Shown here piece by piece: positions 16,681-24,028 of a stretch of DNA of 31,705 nt. The DNA is from a virus. The stretch is from the IMG/VR virus record IMGVR_UViG_3300004448_000131, positions 1 through 31,705 of that record; one strand, 5' to 3'. The notes under the pieces are model-generated. The model was not told the DNA's origin and did not search any database. It saw only the letters and a program-made list of their open reading frames with translations. A program made the position numbers and the translations under genes. Numbering within the stretch: position 1 is the first letter of the stretch; each line of letters opens with the position of its first letter.

Positions 16681-18466
16681 GTAATGCGCCTCCACAAGAC
16701 CTCTTAATAGCGCGAACCACGTCATGTGTAGTGTTAAAAGATTTCGCAATCATTTCCCAATCACCAAGCGACATGGCTATCGCGCGAACATCAATACTCG
16801 ATACACCAAGATTATCACTCAGTTGCCGCATATCGTGGGAATCCATCGGGTCATATTTCGTGATTAAAGAACCACCTGCATCATGTAATTGGACTCGCTC
16901 CATAATATTTGCAATGACACCCATAGGGTCGTCATCGGAGTATTGAAAATCTTTTGGGGTATAGCCGCCAAACGGTGCAGTCGCTCCTGTGAACCCACTA
17001 AACGATGGTGCTTTGAAACCTTGAAACCCTTGTGCCGAACCACCTTCATCGGCTAACGGGTCAGCCGCGAGAGGTTTTTGCGTTTCATTGTCAGCCGCAA
17101 GTGTGGATAGTGCTTCTTGAGGAGGTAACAGAGGTTCAGCAGGTTGCTGTTGCGCGCCTATCGTACTTCCGCTTAAGTGGCGCGGGAATGAATCATGAAG
17201 ATGCTCGTAGTTCGTATTCATTTTACCTCTCATGTCGTGTTGCTCATCAGCAACCCCAAGTGAATCCATATCAACTTGATTGGCTCTATCAGAAGCATAT
17301 CCAACGTAGTTCTCACGAACAGATGGTGTAGTCAGAGGTGAAGAGTTTACTTCAATGCCCAACTCTTCTGCTGTTTTCAACATAGACATAATTTCAATCG
17401 CGGCACTTTTCTGCCCTCTGTCATCTCCACCAATACGGCGACCAAAATGCCCTTCGTGTTTGGTGTAAAGTTGTCGAATATCACGGTTATCGTCTATCCC
17501 TATTTGCGCGCGCATCTCTCTCATTACATTACGCAGACCAGTAGATGAACCATCTTTACCACGTCCACCACTATACAGCAGTTGATTGACAGGGGCGCGA
17601 GCCATTTCTCTCGCTGTGTTTTGGTCATACCCTTCTTCCATCAATCGTTGCATAAAACCAGTTGACATACCGCCTCTTGTCGATGGATTGAAGAATTGAT
17701 TAGGCAATACTGAAACGATAGAAGCAGGTGATATTTCACCATACGCGGCAGTTTGAGAGTGCAAATCCTTGTAGTGTGTAGGGAATGTTGTGTTCTTTTT
17801 ACTCGTAGGGTCATCTTCATTTGATGAATAGCGTCGTGTAACTCCACCTGTTATTTGTTGAGGTTCGATGACGTTTTGTCGAGAAGCCAATTGAGAATCT
17901 ATACCGCGCGATTCGACCTCATCTCTGAATTCTTTTGAAAAATGAAAAGCGGCAGACTCAAGGTGTACACCAAGTGTTGGGTGCGCTTTGTTATTCGCGT
18001 GGTTGTTGATGAGTTTACCATCTTCTGTCCTTGTCCTTCTTTCTGAGGTTGGGACTTTTTTATGTTCATGTGAACCGTAGTGGTTATTCATGTATTCAGG
18101 GTTTAGTTGACCATCTTCAAAGGGTATAGGAACGGTGTGAAAATCATCACCGTTATCACGTTTAATTTTATTGAAGCGCATAGCAGAATTATTGAATATC
18201 TCTTTCGCCATTTTAAAAGCATTTTCTTCTGATTTAGCATGACCACCTTTCATGATTTCTTTCGCTAAAATCATCATGGCTTTTTCCATAGGGAATTGTC
18301 TCATATGTCGTGGTATCTCTTTGAAGGGTTTACCTGTAATCGAGTTGATGTAAAAGTGAGACTCCTTCTCGTGGTCAGAGTGTTCAGGAGGGAACGACAT
18401 AGGGTGCATAACACCATCTTCGTCCATGTAATAGACGCCCTTTCCTTTGAGGATGATGTCGCTCAA
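16673..18466 (-). CDS. Hypothetical protein with C-terminal HTH-like segment (597 aa)
   Basis: Not recognised as a whole. The N-terminal ~350 residues are mixed alpha/beta and rich in His, Met and charged residues (YYMDEDGVMHPMSFPPEHSD). Residues ~420-510 are Pro/Ala/Phe-rich and probably disordered (GFKAPSFSGFTGATAPFGG). The last ~60 residues look like one or two helix-turn-helix units: MRQLSDNLGVSSIDVRAIAM and then WEMIAKSFNTTHDVVRAIK. DNA binding through the tail is therefore plausible. The start is TTG at 18466, supported by GAGGTGGAATAGG upstream and by the TTGA overlap with the preceding stop. The next ATG, codon 14, has no ribosome site. It may help terminase choose DNA ends, but that is speculation from position. 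Confidence 0.78.
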   Translation of the reverse strand: MSDIILKGKGVYYMDEDGVMHPMSFPPEHSDHEKESHFYINSITGKPFKEIPRHMRQFPMEKAMMILAKEIMKGGHAKSEENAFKMAKEIFNNSAMRFNKIKRDNGDDFHTVPIPFEDGQLNPEYMNNHYGSHEHKKVPTSERRTRTEDGKLINNHANNKAHPTLGVHLESAAFHFSKEFRDEVESRGIDSQLASRQNVIEPQQITGGVTRRYSSNEDDPTSKKNTTFPTHYKDLHSQTAAYGEISPASIVSVLPNQFFNPSTRGGMSTGFMQRLMEEGYDQNTAREMARAPVNQLLYSGGRGKDGSSTGLRNVMREMRAQIGIDDNRDIRQLYTKHEGHFGRRIGGDDRGQKSAAIEIMSMLKTAEELGIEVNSSPLTTPSVRENYVGYASDRANQVDMDSLGVADEQHDMRGKMNTNYEHLHDSFPRHLSGSTIGAQQQPAEPLLPPQEALSTLAADNETQKPLAADPLADEGGSAQGFQGFKAPSFSGFTGATAPFGGYTPKDFQYSDDDPMGVIANIMERVQLHDAGGSLITKYDPMDSHDMRQLSDNLGVSSIDVRAIAMSLGDWEMIAKSFNTTHDVVRAIKRSCGGALHG

Positions 18467-19725
18467 CCTATTCCACCTCTTCTAACATACAAATCGTATG
18501 CGTGTGCGCCCCAACGAGTTGCGTCATCATCAGGGTCGGTTTCAGTTGCACCTGTTGGGTTTGATGTTTCTCCACCTGATGAATTCGGAGTAGACGTTTT
18601 ATCTTCTTTACGCATCAAACGACGCATAAGAACATTGAGATTATCCATAAGACGTCTATATTCCATTCTATCGCGAGGTGAGATACCTACCTTCAATTTC
18701 TGTGCGCGCCCCTTAAGGAATTCTTCTGATGCGAGGATAGAATCAGTAGAGCCGATACCACCTGCGGCCATAGCAGAAGCACCACCGCCGAGCATATTCA
18801 ATTTAGTTTCTTCTTGACCACCCGGTGTTGCTGTTGTGCGCGGTTGACGAGTTGCTTTAGCGTGTAATTTTTTACGACCTCTACCGCGAGGTGGTTTTGA
18901 TAGTCGAGATTGAAGTGTCATTGTAGGAGTAGGAGGGGTCAAGTCTTGCGTAGGTTGTGTTTGTCGAATCTGTTGACGCTCTGCTTCCGCTTCACGCTGT
19001 CTTGGGTCAGGGTACGATTGTTTTGCTCGCGAACGACCTGATGAACCACTAAGCCTGATGAACCGTGTCGGCTGACGATAAGTATATCCTCCACCAAACG
19101 AAGCGTATGGCGCACGCGCTCCTGCAAGAGAAGCCATGCTTCCGGGTTGGCGGACGTTACCTGCCTTAAGAGGGATACCGCTTCCTTTTCTTCGCCTTCT
19201 TCTTTTCAAAGATTCAACGGTTACATTTTTTCTTGACTTACGCTTTTTACCTGTTTTCGCTCTCGCTCTCGCTCGTACTGTTGAAAGAGTTGTTGTCTTT
19301 TCAGGTTTATCAGTATCATAGGCAGGTTTATCGCGCTTTTTACGAATGACTTCAAACGCTTCATCAATGTAAGCAGACGATGAAAGCATGATGTTTGTAC
19401 CTAATCCACTTGCGTTTGGGTTCGCACCGTCAATTGCTTCACTTTGACCGACTTGACCCGTCATTTGACCGAGTTCAGCCTGTTGCTTCATATCGCTATC
19501 TTCTTCATCTTCTTCATTCTTCTGAGGAATTTTAATTTTCATATGTTGCAAACCTTGCATCATTTTAGCGCGCTTATCTTGCTTTTCACGCTTCTTCGCG
19601 TCATGCAATGCACGCTCTTCTGAATCTTCGCGACCTACACTTGAATCTTCTTCAAGGTTCTCCGCACTTTGTCGAGGGTTGAATCGAAATCCTGCTGTAC
19701 TTCCAGTCCCTGCTGTACCAACCAT
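18463..19725 (-). CDS. Long basic, disordered protein, role unknown (420 aa)
   Basis: Not recognised. Nearly all of it is low complexity: an acidic N-terminal third with coiled-coil-like charged runs, a strongly basic middle (ARARAKTGKKRKSRKN, SLKRRRRRKGSG, RGRGRKKLHAKATRQP) and a Ser/Thr/Gly/Asp-rich end. A short helical unit near residues 330-370 (SPRDRMEYRRLMDNLNVLMR) is the only part that looks folded. The Lys/Arg clusters suggest binding to DNA, as in phage internal or core proteins. ATG 19725 overlaps the previous stop by one base (TGATG). It lies between the putative small terminase and the 597-aa protein, so a packaging or genome-condensing role is plausible. Confidence 0.78.
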   Translation of the reverse strand: MVGTAGTGSTAGFRFNPRQSAENLEEDSSVGREDSEERALHDAKKREKQDKRAKMMQGLQHMKIKIPQKNEEDEEDSDMKQQAELGQMTGQVGQSEAIDGANPNASGLGTNIMLSSSAYIDEAFEVIRKKRDKPAYDTDKPEKTTTLSTVRARARAKTGKKRKSRKNVTVESLKRRRRRKGSGIPLKAGNVRQPGSMASLAGARAPYASFGGGYTYRQPTRFIRLSGSSGRSRAKQSYPDPRQREAEAERQQIRQTQPTQDLTPPTPTMTLQSRLSKPPRGRGRKKLHAKATRQPRTTATPGGQEETKLNMLGGGASAMAAGGIGSTDSILASEEFLKGRAQKLKVGISPRDRMEYRRLMDNLNVLMRRLMRKEDKTSTPNSSGGETSNPTGATETDPDDDATRWGAHAYDLYVRRGGIG

Positions 19726-20393
19726 CAATCTTCACCGCCCATTAGTTTATTGCGAAGTCTCGCCCATACTTCAGGACTTTCTTTCGCTAACTCAACTTTG
19801 AGGATGTTGATGGTTTGCGCATTCATAGTTTCATTTGTAGTTCCTGCCGCGCGTTCTTGCACTCTTACAATGTCTTTAACAGTCTCACGCACCTCTTTGT
19901 GGAGCGCAACAATGTTGCGGACATATTGAGGGTCATTGCGGTCAGCGTCGTCAAGAAAATGTCCTAACTCACCGTTGATACGCGAAAGGTTTGTTCGTAA
20001 AGACTGCATCTCTTGTCCTGCCTCAACGATAATTAAATCAGCCGCACCTTTCTGTACAACAGGCTTGAGATGATGTTTGAGATGATGATATACATTAGAT
20101 TCAGGAATTTGAATGTCGTCAGCGATTTGTTGGGTTGTCATTGTAGCGTTGAAATAAGCCATTTCAAGACTTTCGCGTTTTGGTGAGGTACAGAAGAAGC
20201 AATCGCTGTTACTCGCCATGTGATATTCTCCCATGTGATTACGAAAATGACGGTCGGCTGTACCTTCGCGCCAATCCATATCTTTATCTAAATCTTTAGC
20301 GATGATAATTCCACTCTTCATCATTTCTTCTAAAGAATCGCGCCCTTCGTCTTGACAGAACTTGCAAGAAGCACGAATTATACGCTCCGCCAT
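19725..20393 (-). CDS. DNA-binding protein with duplicated 55-residue zinc/HTH modules; candidate small terminase
   Basis: A 222-aa protein. Two tandem modules have the same metal ligands at an exact 55-residue offset: C10, C13, H49, H53 and C65, C68, H104, H108. Conserved positions between them include R18/R73, LE 21-22/76-77 and an HTH-like helix before the histidines (TTQQIADDIQIPESNVYHH). A long helix follows (~115-190), and a C-terminal MNAQTINILKVELAKESPEVW segment resembles small terminase ends. The small terminase recognises viral DNA and feeds it to the large subunit, so the family assignment is plausible but not proven. The ATG at 20393 was chosen over a TTG at 20405; neither has a ribosome site. 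It is divergent from the plus-strand gene at 20419, with only 25 bp between. Confidence 0.7.
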   Translation of the reverse strand: MAERIIRASCKFCQDEGRDSLEEMMKSGIIIAKDLDKDMDWREGTADRHFRNHMGEYHMASNSDCFFCTSPKRESLEMAYFNATMTTQQIADDIQIPESNVYHHLKHHLKPVVQKGAADLIIVEAGQEMQSLRTNLSRINGELGHFLDDADRNDPQYVRNIVALHKEVRETVKDIVRVQERAAGTTNETMNAQTINILKVELAKESPEVWARLRNKLMGGED

Positions 20394-20418
20394 AGCAAAG
20401 ACCAAGTAGCCGTATCAA

Positions 20419-20739
20419 ATGAGTGTTTCTATGCGAGAAAGACTCAACAGAGTAAAAAAGGTGGCAGGTGTTCCTATAACAAAAGACACTCTGCATAGCC
20501 TTTCGCGAGCCGCTAAAGATGTTATTACGAACAAAAGAGCGACATTAGAAGAGAGAGAGCGACGGTTCAATATATGTAGAACTTGTGAACACAAAAATCA
20601 CGACCGTTGCGGTTTATGCGGTTGCTTCATTAAAACAAAGACAATACTGTTGAACAGCGAATGTCCTATCAAAAAATGGTCAACCTTGTTGAGCGAGTCG
20701 TCTGTAAACGATTCCAGTAGCACTAAAACAAACGAATAG
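20419..20739 (+). CDS. Lone plus-strand Cys-rich zinc protein (106 aa)
   Basis: This is the only convincing plus-strand gene inside the minus-strand operon. Residues 1-50 are basic and helical. The core has C53, C56, C64, C67, C69 and C82 in the pattern CRTC ... CGLCGCF ... CPIKKW, a known type of small phage protein whose function is unknown; zinc binding is likely. The tail (90-106) is Ser/Thr/Asn-rich. No ribosome site precedes ATG 20419; a second ATG at 20431 also has only GAGTG. It may be leaderless, as is common in archaea. Its last 60 bp overlap the 3' end of the membrane gene at 20680-20913 on the other strand, so transcripts would be complementary there. Confidence 0.75.
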   Translation: MSVSMRERLNRVKKVAGVPITKDTLHSLSRAAKDVITNKRATLEERERRFNICRTCEHKNHDRCGLCGCFIKTKTILLNSECPIKKWSTLLSESSVNDSSSTKTNE

Positions 20740-20913
20740 CGCGCCAATCAACCAACTTAGTTGTGAAGAAGACATATCCGCCCCTGAAAAAATTAAAATG
20801 ATGAAACATCCAAGTGTTAACGCGATAAGTTGCACCATAATCATATCAACAACAACTGATTTGCGCAAGTTTGTCATGTCGCTCATAGCGTTGTAAAGAC
20901 TGCCTATGTCCAT
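20680..20913 (-). CDS. Small two-helix membrane protein (77 aa)
   Basis: Two membrane helices are evident: residues ~20-43 (VDMIMVQLIALTLGCFIILIF) and ~52-70 (LSWLIGALFVCFSATGIVY), joined by a short polar loop and ending in RRLAQQG. By positive-inside reasoning both ends probably face the cytoplasm. It fits the size of holins or small membrane anchors, but no family can be named. The ATG at 20913 has an excellent CAGGAGGACG upstream. It is one base from the previous stop, so it belongs to the membrane/GTPase block. Its 3' end is antisense to the plus-strand Cys-rich gene. Confidence 0.8.
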   Translation of the reverse strand: MDIGSLYNAMSDMTNLRKSVVVDMIMVQLIALTLGCFIILIFSGADMSSSQLSWLIGALFVCFSATGIVYRRLAQQG

Positions 20914-20914
20914 A

Positions 20915-21505
20915 TCATCGTCCTCCTGTTGCTAATCCACGCACTAAAGAACCGAGTCCGCCACCGACATTTTGCATCATTCCGGGGTCGGTTAATGCAT
21001 TATCTAACATACCTTGTAATGAACTTTGGTTCGCGATTTGCACCATTTGTTGGAATTGCATATTTATTTGTTGAACATTGTTAGATGCTTGGTTGAGGAT
21101 TTGTGTTTGTGTCATAGTGACGCTGTCAGCAGTCGGTAAACCTTGTACACCGCTGAAATCAAACGTATATGCATTGTCCTTTTCAACCAATTTCGTGTTT
21201 GATAGGATTGTTTGAACAGAAACAGCAACAACACTACTTAGAAGTGAGATAAGCATATTCATATTCGCGCCGTTGTTGTCAGAAAGCCATTTGTCAATTG
21301 AAGGGTTAGATGTAATCATAGCCGACAAAATGTCCATCTCTGAAGGTGGTGGAGGGGGTGCATATGGGTTGTAACCACCGTTTTGTGCTGCTGTCGAACC
21401 TGTATACTGATGCGGAACTTGCTGTTGCGCACCCGGTAATCCAAGATTTAACGCTCCGTTCTGCTGTTGCGCGGGTTGTTGATTGTTGGTAAACGGCCAC
21501 ACCAT
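20915..21505 (-). CDS. Pro/Gln-rich protein with a hydrophobic helix (196 aa)
   Basis: Not recognised. The first ~55 residues are Gln/Pro/Gly-rich and disordered, ending in NPYAPPPPPSEMD. A hydrophobic helix lies at ~82-101 (MNMLISLLSSVVAVSVQTIL), possibly membrane-inserted or packed in an oligomer. After that comes a Gln/Asn-rich amphipathic region (NQASNNVQQINMQFQQMVQ) and a Gly-rich end. ATG 21505 has GAGGTGG six bases upstream. It lies between the zinc protein and the small membrane protein. A minor virion or membrane-associated protein is possible; the sequence does not decide. Confidence 0.75.
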   Translation of the reverse strand: MVWPFTNNQQPAQQQNGALNLGLPGAQQQVPHQYTGSTAAQNGGYNPYAPPPPPSEMDILSAMITSNPSIDKWLSDNNGANMNMLISLLSSVVAVSVQTILSNTKLVEKDNAYTFDFSGVQGLPTADSVTMTQTQILNQASNNVQQINMQFQQMVQIANQSSLQGMLDNALTDPGMMQNVGGGLGSLVRGLATGGR

Positions 21506-21514
21506 GTTACCACC

Positions 21515-22405
21515 TCACGCGCTCCCTTCATTTGATTCTGTCGGTAAAGGAAGAGGGTTCATCTTTTGTTGCATTTGATGCATCGCGAGAGCGTCGAAAA
21601 GTAGTCTTGTGTTGTTACCGCCTTGAAATTGACGCATATCGAAGACAACCATAACTAAATCGTTCGTTCCCGTAGCACTATTAGCCATATGAGTTACAGG
21701 GATGTTGTCTTTCTTGAGCATTTCAAAGAACGGTTGGTACTTATCAAGAGAAGGAGGTGTGTTATCTCTCTTCCTTAACGATGTTACTGGAACCGCGACA
21801 GTAGAAACACCCTTTTTGAGTTTCGCTCTAAGCGTTCCTGTATTGGCTTCTTCTTCTGCCTCATCCTCTTTCTCCCATTTTGTTAAAAGATGGTATAAAT
21901 GAAGGTGTTCAGGGCAATATGTTGCCCTCATACGCTTACCACTTGTTACTTTATCGCGTGCAACGAAGGCTTCTACTTCACCAGTTACAGGGTTTTTGAA
22001 GTAAATGTCCCACAAAGATTGCCCTGTCTCATCATCAGCGACCTGTTCATAGATGTTACCTGCCATCCGCAAGAGGTATTCAACATCACATCCGTCTACA
22101 CAACAACGCATTGTGTTGGTATTATAGCGATATTTACCACCCCAAACGCGTTTAGGTGAAAAAATAGACCTTTTTGTTGGTGTTAACAGGTTATATGCTT
22201 GTTTTATGTCCTTTCTTCGCGCTTTTTTAGGGTTTGAGTGCCTTGAAGGGTAAAAATTAACCTGTGGAACCTCTATATGTGTGTCTACATTACTCATCGC
22301 AGCCTGTGCTGTTGCCTGTTGTTGCATCTGTGCAAGGCTCATTTGTGTCTGTGCGGCAAGCCGCAGTAGGTCATTTTGGGGTGTATTACCAAGTATTTTG
22401 CTCAT
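21515..22405 (-). CDS. Hypothetical protein with a Cys/His metal site, next to the GTPase (296 aa)
   Basis: Not recognised. The N-terminal 40 residues are Gln/Ala-rich and helical (LAQMQQQATAQAAM). A basic segment follows (NPKKARRKDIKQAY). A probable zinc site is formed by RCCVDGCDVEY near residue 100 and YCPEHLHLYH near 167, about 60 residues apart, bracketing a compact domain (SLWDIYFKNPVTGEVEAF). A glutamate-rich linker leads to a C-terminal domain with VVFDMRQFQGG and LLFDALAMHQMQQ. ATG 22405 is preceded by GGTGATAAA, where TGA is the GTPase stop, so the two are tightly coupled and probably work together, perhaps as regulator or effector (inference). Confidence 0.75.
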   Translation of the reverse strand: MSKILGNTPQNDLLRLAAQTQMSLAQMQQQATAQAAMSNVDTHIEVPQVNFYPSRHSNPKKARRKDIKQAYNLLTPTKRSIFSPKRVWGGKYRYNTNTMRCCVDGCDVEYLLRMAGNIYEQVADDETGQSLWDIYFKNPVTGEVEAFVARDKVTSGKRMRATYCPEHLHLYHLLTKWEKEDEAEEEANTGTLRAKLKKGVSTVAVPVTSLRKRDNTPPSLDKYQPFFEMLKKDNIPVTHMANSATGTNDLVMVVFDMRQFQGGNNTRLLFDALAMHQMQQKMNPLPLPTESNEGSA

Positions 22406-22409
22406 TTTA

Positions 22410-23102
22410 TCACCAATTTAGCATTTTCATCATTGTTTTTTCGACATTCCAACCAATTTTAGTCGCCATCATGCTAACACGACACGGAATACCTGCTTTT
22501 TGTAACCTTCGCATAGCAGGACGGTGTGAATTGAACACATTATGCTCGCGTAGACGGTTAGATTGCCACAAAACATTCGCAGTATCGTCCCACCACTCGT
22601 CTGCTTTGTTCGCTATAAGCCATATTTGCTTAGGAGCATAGCGTTTTCCGCGTAATCTTGAGCGTAAAGAGCGATATTTCCACCGTTTTTCAATCAAAGC
22701 GTCGACGAGAAACTCAAAACCCCCCACCGCATCAATAACGTCAGCACCTTGCCCTTTCAAAACGCGCGTATCTGTCATAAATATGACTATTTCGACCTGT
22801 CTGTCAACCATATCGTCAATCCAAAGGTTCCAAAAGCGTTGTTGACCACCTATATCGGCTGAATGAACGACTCTTTTCTCCCCTTCCCACCGAAGTCTCT
22901 TACGCGATGCTTTAGGAAGAACATATCCGCCCCCAATAAGTCGTTTCGCGTGCATAGTTCTATGTTCTATGTCATCCATTTCGCCCGGAGTACGCATAAA
23001 TTGGTCAAGTGTTGTCTTACCAACTTGTGTTGGACCATAAACTCCAATTCTGCGCGGTTTAACGTAGTTGTATAGTTCTTTACCGTATACAACTGCACCC
23101 AT
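22410..23102 (-). CDS. Arf/Ras-like small GTPase
   Basis: A 230-aa protein with a complete set of small-GTPase motifs in order and usual spacing: G1 P-loop GPTQVGKT (23-30), a candidate switch I Thr near 49, G3 DIGGQ (83-87) followed by a switch II like that of Arf proteins (QRFWNLWIDD), a VEIVIFMTD strand (103-111), G4 NKAD (165-168) and G5 MATKIGWNV (212-220). DxGGQ and a Trp a few residues later are typical of the Arf/Sar branch rather than translation GTPases. An N-terminal Gly2 follows Met, but lipidation cannot be inferred. An extra basic stretch (~139-158, SLRSRLRGKRY) lies before G4. It probably acts as a GTP switch at membranes, as neighbours on both sides are membrane proteins. The start is ATG 23102, with a weak GGGAAG upstream. 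Confidence 0.85.
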   Translation of the reverse strand: MGAVVYGKELYNYVKPRRIGVYGPTQVGKTTLDQFMRTPGEMDDIEHRTMHAKRLIGGGYVLPKASRKRLRWEGEKRVVHSADIGGQQRFWNLWIDDMVDRQVEIVIFMTDTRVLKGQGADVIDAVGGFEFLVDALIEKRWKYRSLRSRLRGKRYAPKQIWLIANKADEWWDDTANVLWQSNRLREHNVFNSHRPAMRRLQKAGIPCRVSMMATKIGWNVEKTMMKMLNW

Positions 23103-23132
23103 AAGTGCGCTTCCCGCGAGTGTTGTAACGAT

Positions 23133-23369
23133 TCAACTCACCCAACCACGCACTTTGTTGTAAAACCACTCAACAGTATTAGCCCATATGCTTACATCTG
23201 TTGCCTGTTCAAACCAAGATACACCTAAAGCCGTTGAAAGACCGACTATGATACAGAATATCAACGCTTTACCGCGCTCATAGTAAGTATCAAGTGTGTT
23301 CTGAGTGTGTAATGCGCGTAGCGTTGCTTCTGTCGCATCATCTGATGGTGTTCTGAATAACCAACCCAC
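23133..23369 (-). CDS. Small single-helix membrane protein (78 aa)
   Basis: One membrane helix at about residues 34-53 (ALIFCIIVGLSTALGVSWF), preceded by a basic/polar N-terminal part and followed by an aromatic amphipathic tail (IWANTVEWFYNKVRGW). The start was set at GTG 23369 because AAGGAGTGA, containing the previous gene's stop, lies just upstream. An ATG at 23402 would give 89 residues but has no clear ribosome site and overlaps the previous gene by 29 bases. It directly precedes the GTPase gene by 30 bp, so it could recruit the GTPase to the membrane. No family can be named; a holin or virion membrane protein is also possible. Confidence 0.72.
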   Translation of the reverse strand: MGWLFRTPSDDATEATLRALHTQNTLDTYYERGKALIFCIIVGLSTALGVSWFEQATDVSIWANTVEWFYNKVRGWVS

Positions 23370-23373
23370 CGAA

Positions 23374-23898
23374 TCACTCCTTAATCTTCTTATATGTTCC
23401 ATCAGAGTTTCTTAATCGCTTATCAGAGCCGCTTAAATTCAGAGGTTTGTCAGATTTAGCCTTATGCATAGGTGTTTCTGATTCTTCATTCAGACCCATC
23501 AAACCGAGATATTGTTGAACTTCAGGGTCTTCTTCCAACGCTTCCATTTGCTTCGCGAAAGAGACTTCTTGTTTCTTGATTTCCATCTCCATCTGTGCTT
23601 GTGCGAAACGCATTTGTTGGTTTTGCATCTGACGCGACATATTTCTCTGCATATTTGATATTACTGCGCGTTGGTCCATACCATCTTGCGCTAACATTTT
23701 GTAAATAAAGTACGCCATACCTTGTAGCGTGAATGCTCCCATAGTATACGTTATTGAATTTGTGTAAGTTGTGTCATCTTTGAGCCATAGCCCTGCATCA
23801 AAGACTGCAATCGCGCATCCGACAAGAATACTTACGAAAGAAATCAGTCCTAATACGCGTAATTCATCGGTATTGTTTTGTGTTCTATTTGGTTGCAT
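23374..23898 (-). CDS. Two-helix membrane protein with Gln/Met-rich coiled coil (174 aa)
   Basis: Two hydrophobic helices at about 15-38 (VLGLISFVSILVGCAIAVF) and 49-69 (ITYTMGAFTLQGMAYFIYKM). After them comes a long Met/Gln/Arg-rich helix (MSRQMQNQQMRFAQAQMEME) likely to form a coiled coil, and a polar tail ending in YKKIKE. ATG 23898 was preferred, because GAGGAAGTGA is well placed for it; a GTG at 23907 would sit too close to the site. This is the first gene after the AT-rich gap and so probably the first of a sub-operon with the GTPase. It might be a membrane scaffold or anchor for the GTPase block; that is inferred from order only. Confidence 0.77.
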   Translation of the reverse strand: MQPNRTQNNTDELRVLGLISFVSILVGCAIAVFDAGLWLKDDTTYTNSITYTMGAFTLQGMAYFIYKMLAQDGMDQRAVISNMQRNMSRQMQNQQMRFAQAQMEMEIKKQEVSFAKQMEALEEDPEVQQYLGLMGLNEESETPMHKAKSDKPLNLSGSDKRLRNSDGTYKKIKE

Positions 23899-24028
23899 AA
23901 CACTCACTTCCTCTGTGTGTTGCGTGTCGCATCGACCACTTAAGCATATTCATTCACCCTATTATCACTATTGTAGTATTATTATGATAACAATATAGTA
24001 ATATTATTATTATTAGAATAAGTTAAGA
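23899..24028 (-). promoter_or_regulatory. AT-rich gap with probable internal promoter
   Basis: The only clearly non-coding stretch within the operon, 130 bp and about 75% A+T in its right part. On the minus strand a TATA-like TACTATATTG (23991-24000) lies about 95 bp before the start at 23898. Inverted repeats include TTATCA/TGATAA (23962-23967 and 23985-23990), and AAT/ATT triplet runs fill 24000-24015. The end near the gene has the ribosome site GAGGAAGTGA. It could combine read-through termination of the giant gene with a new start for the membrane/GTPase block. No simple hairpin plus T-run terminator is visible. Confidence 0.4.

Noticed and set aside
20680-20913. Holin
   Set aside because: The two-helix size fits, but no endolysin is nearby and other small membrane proteins share the block, so I kept a neutral name.
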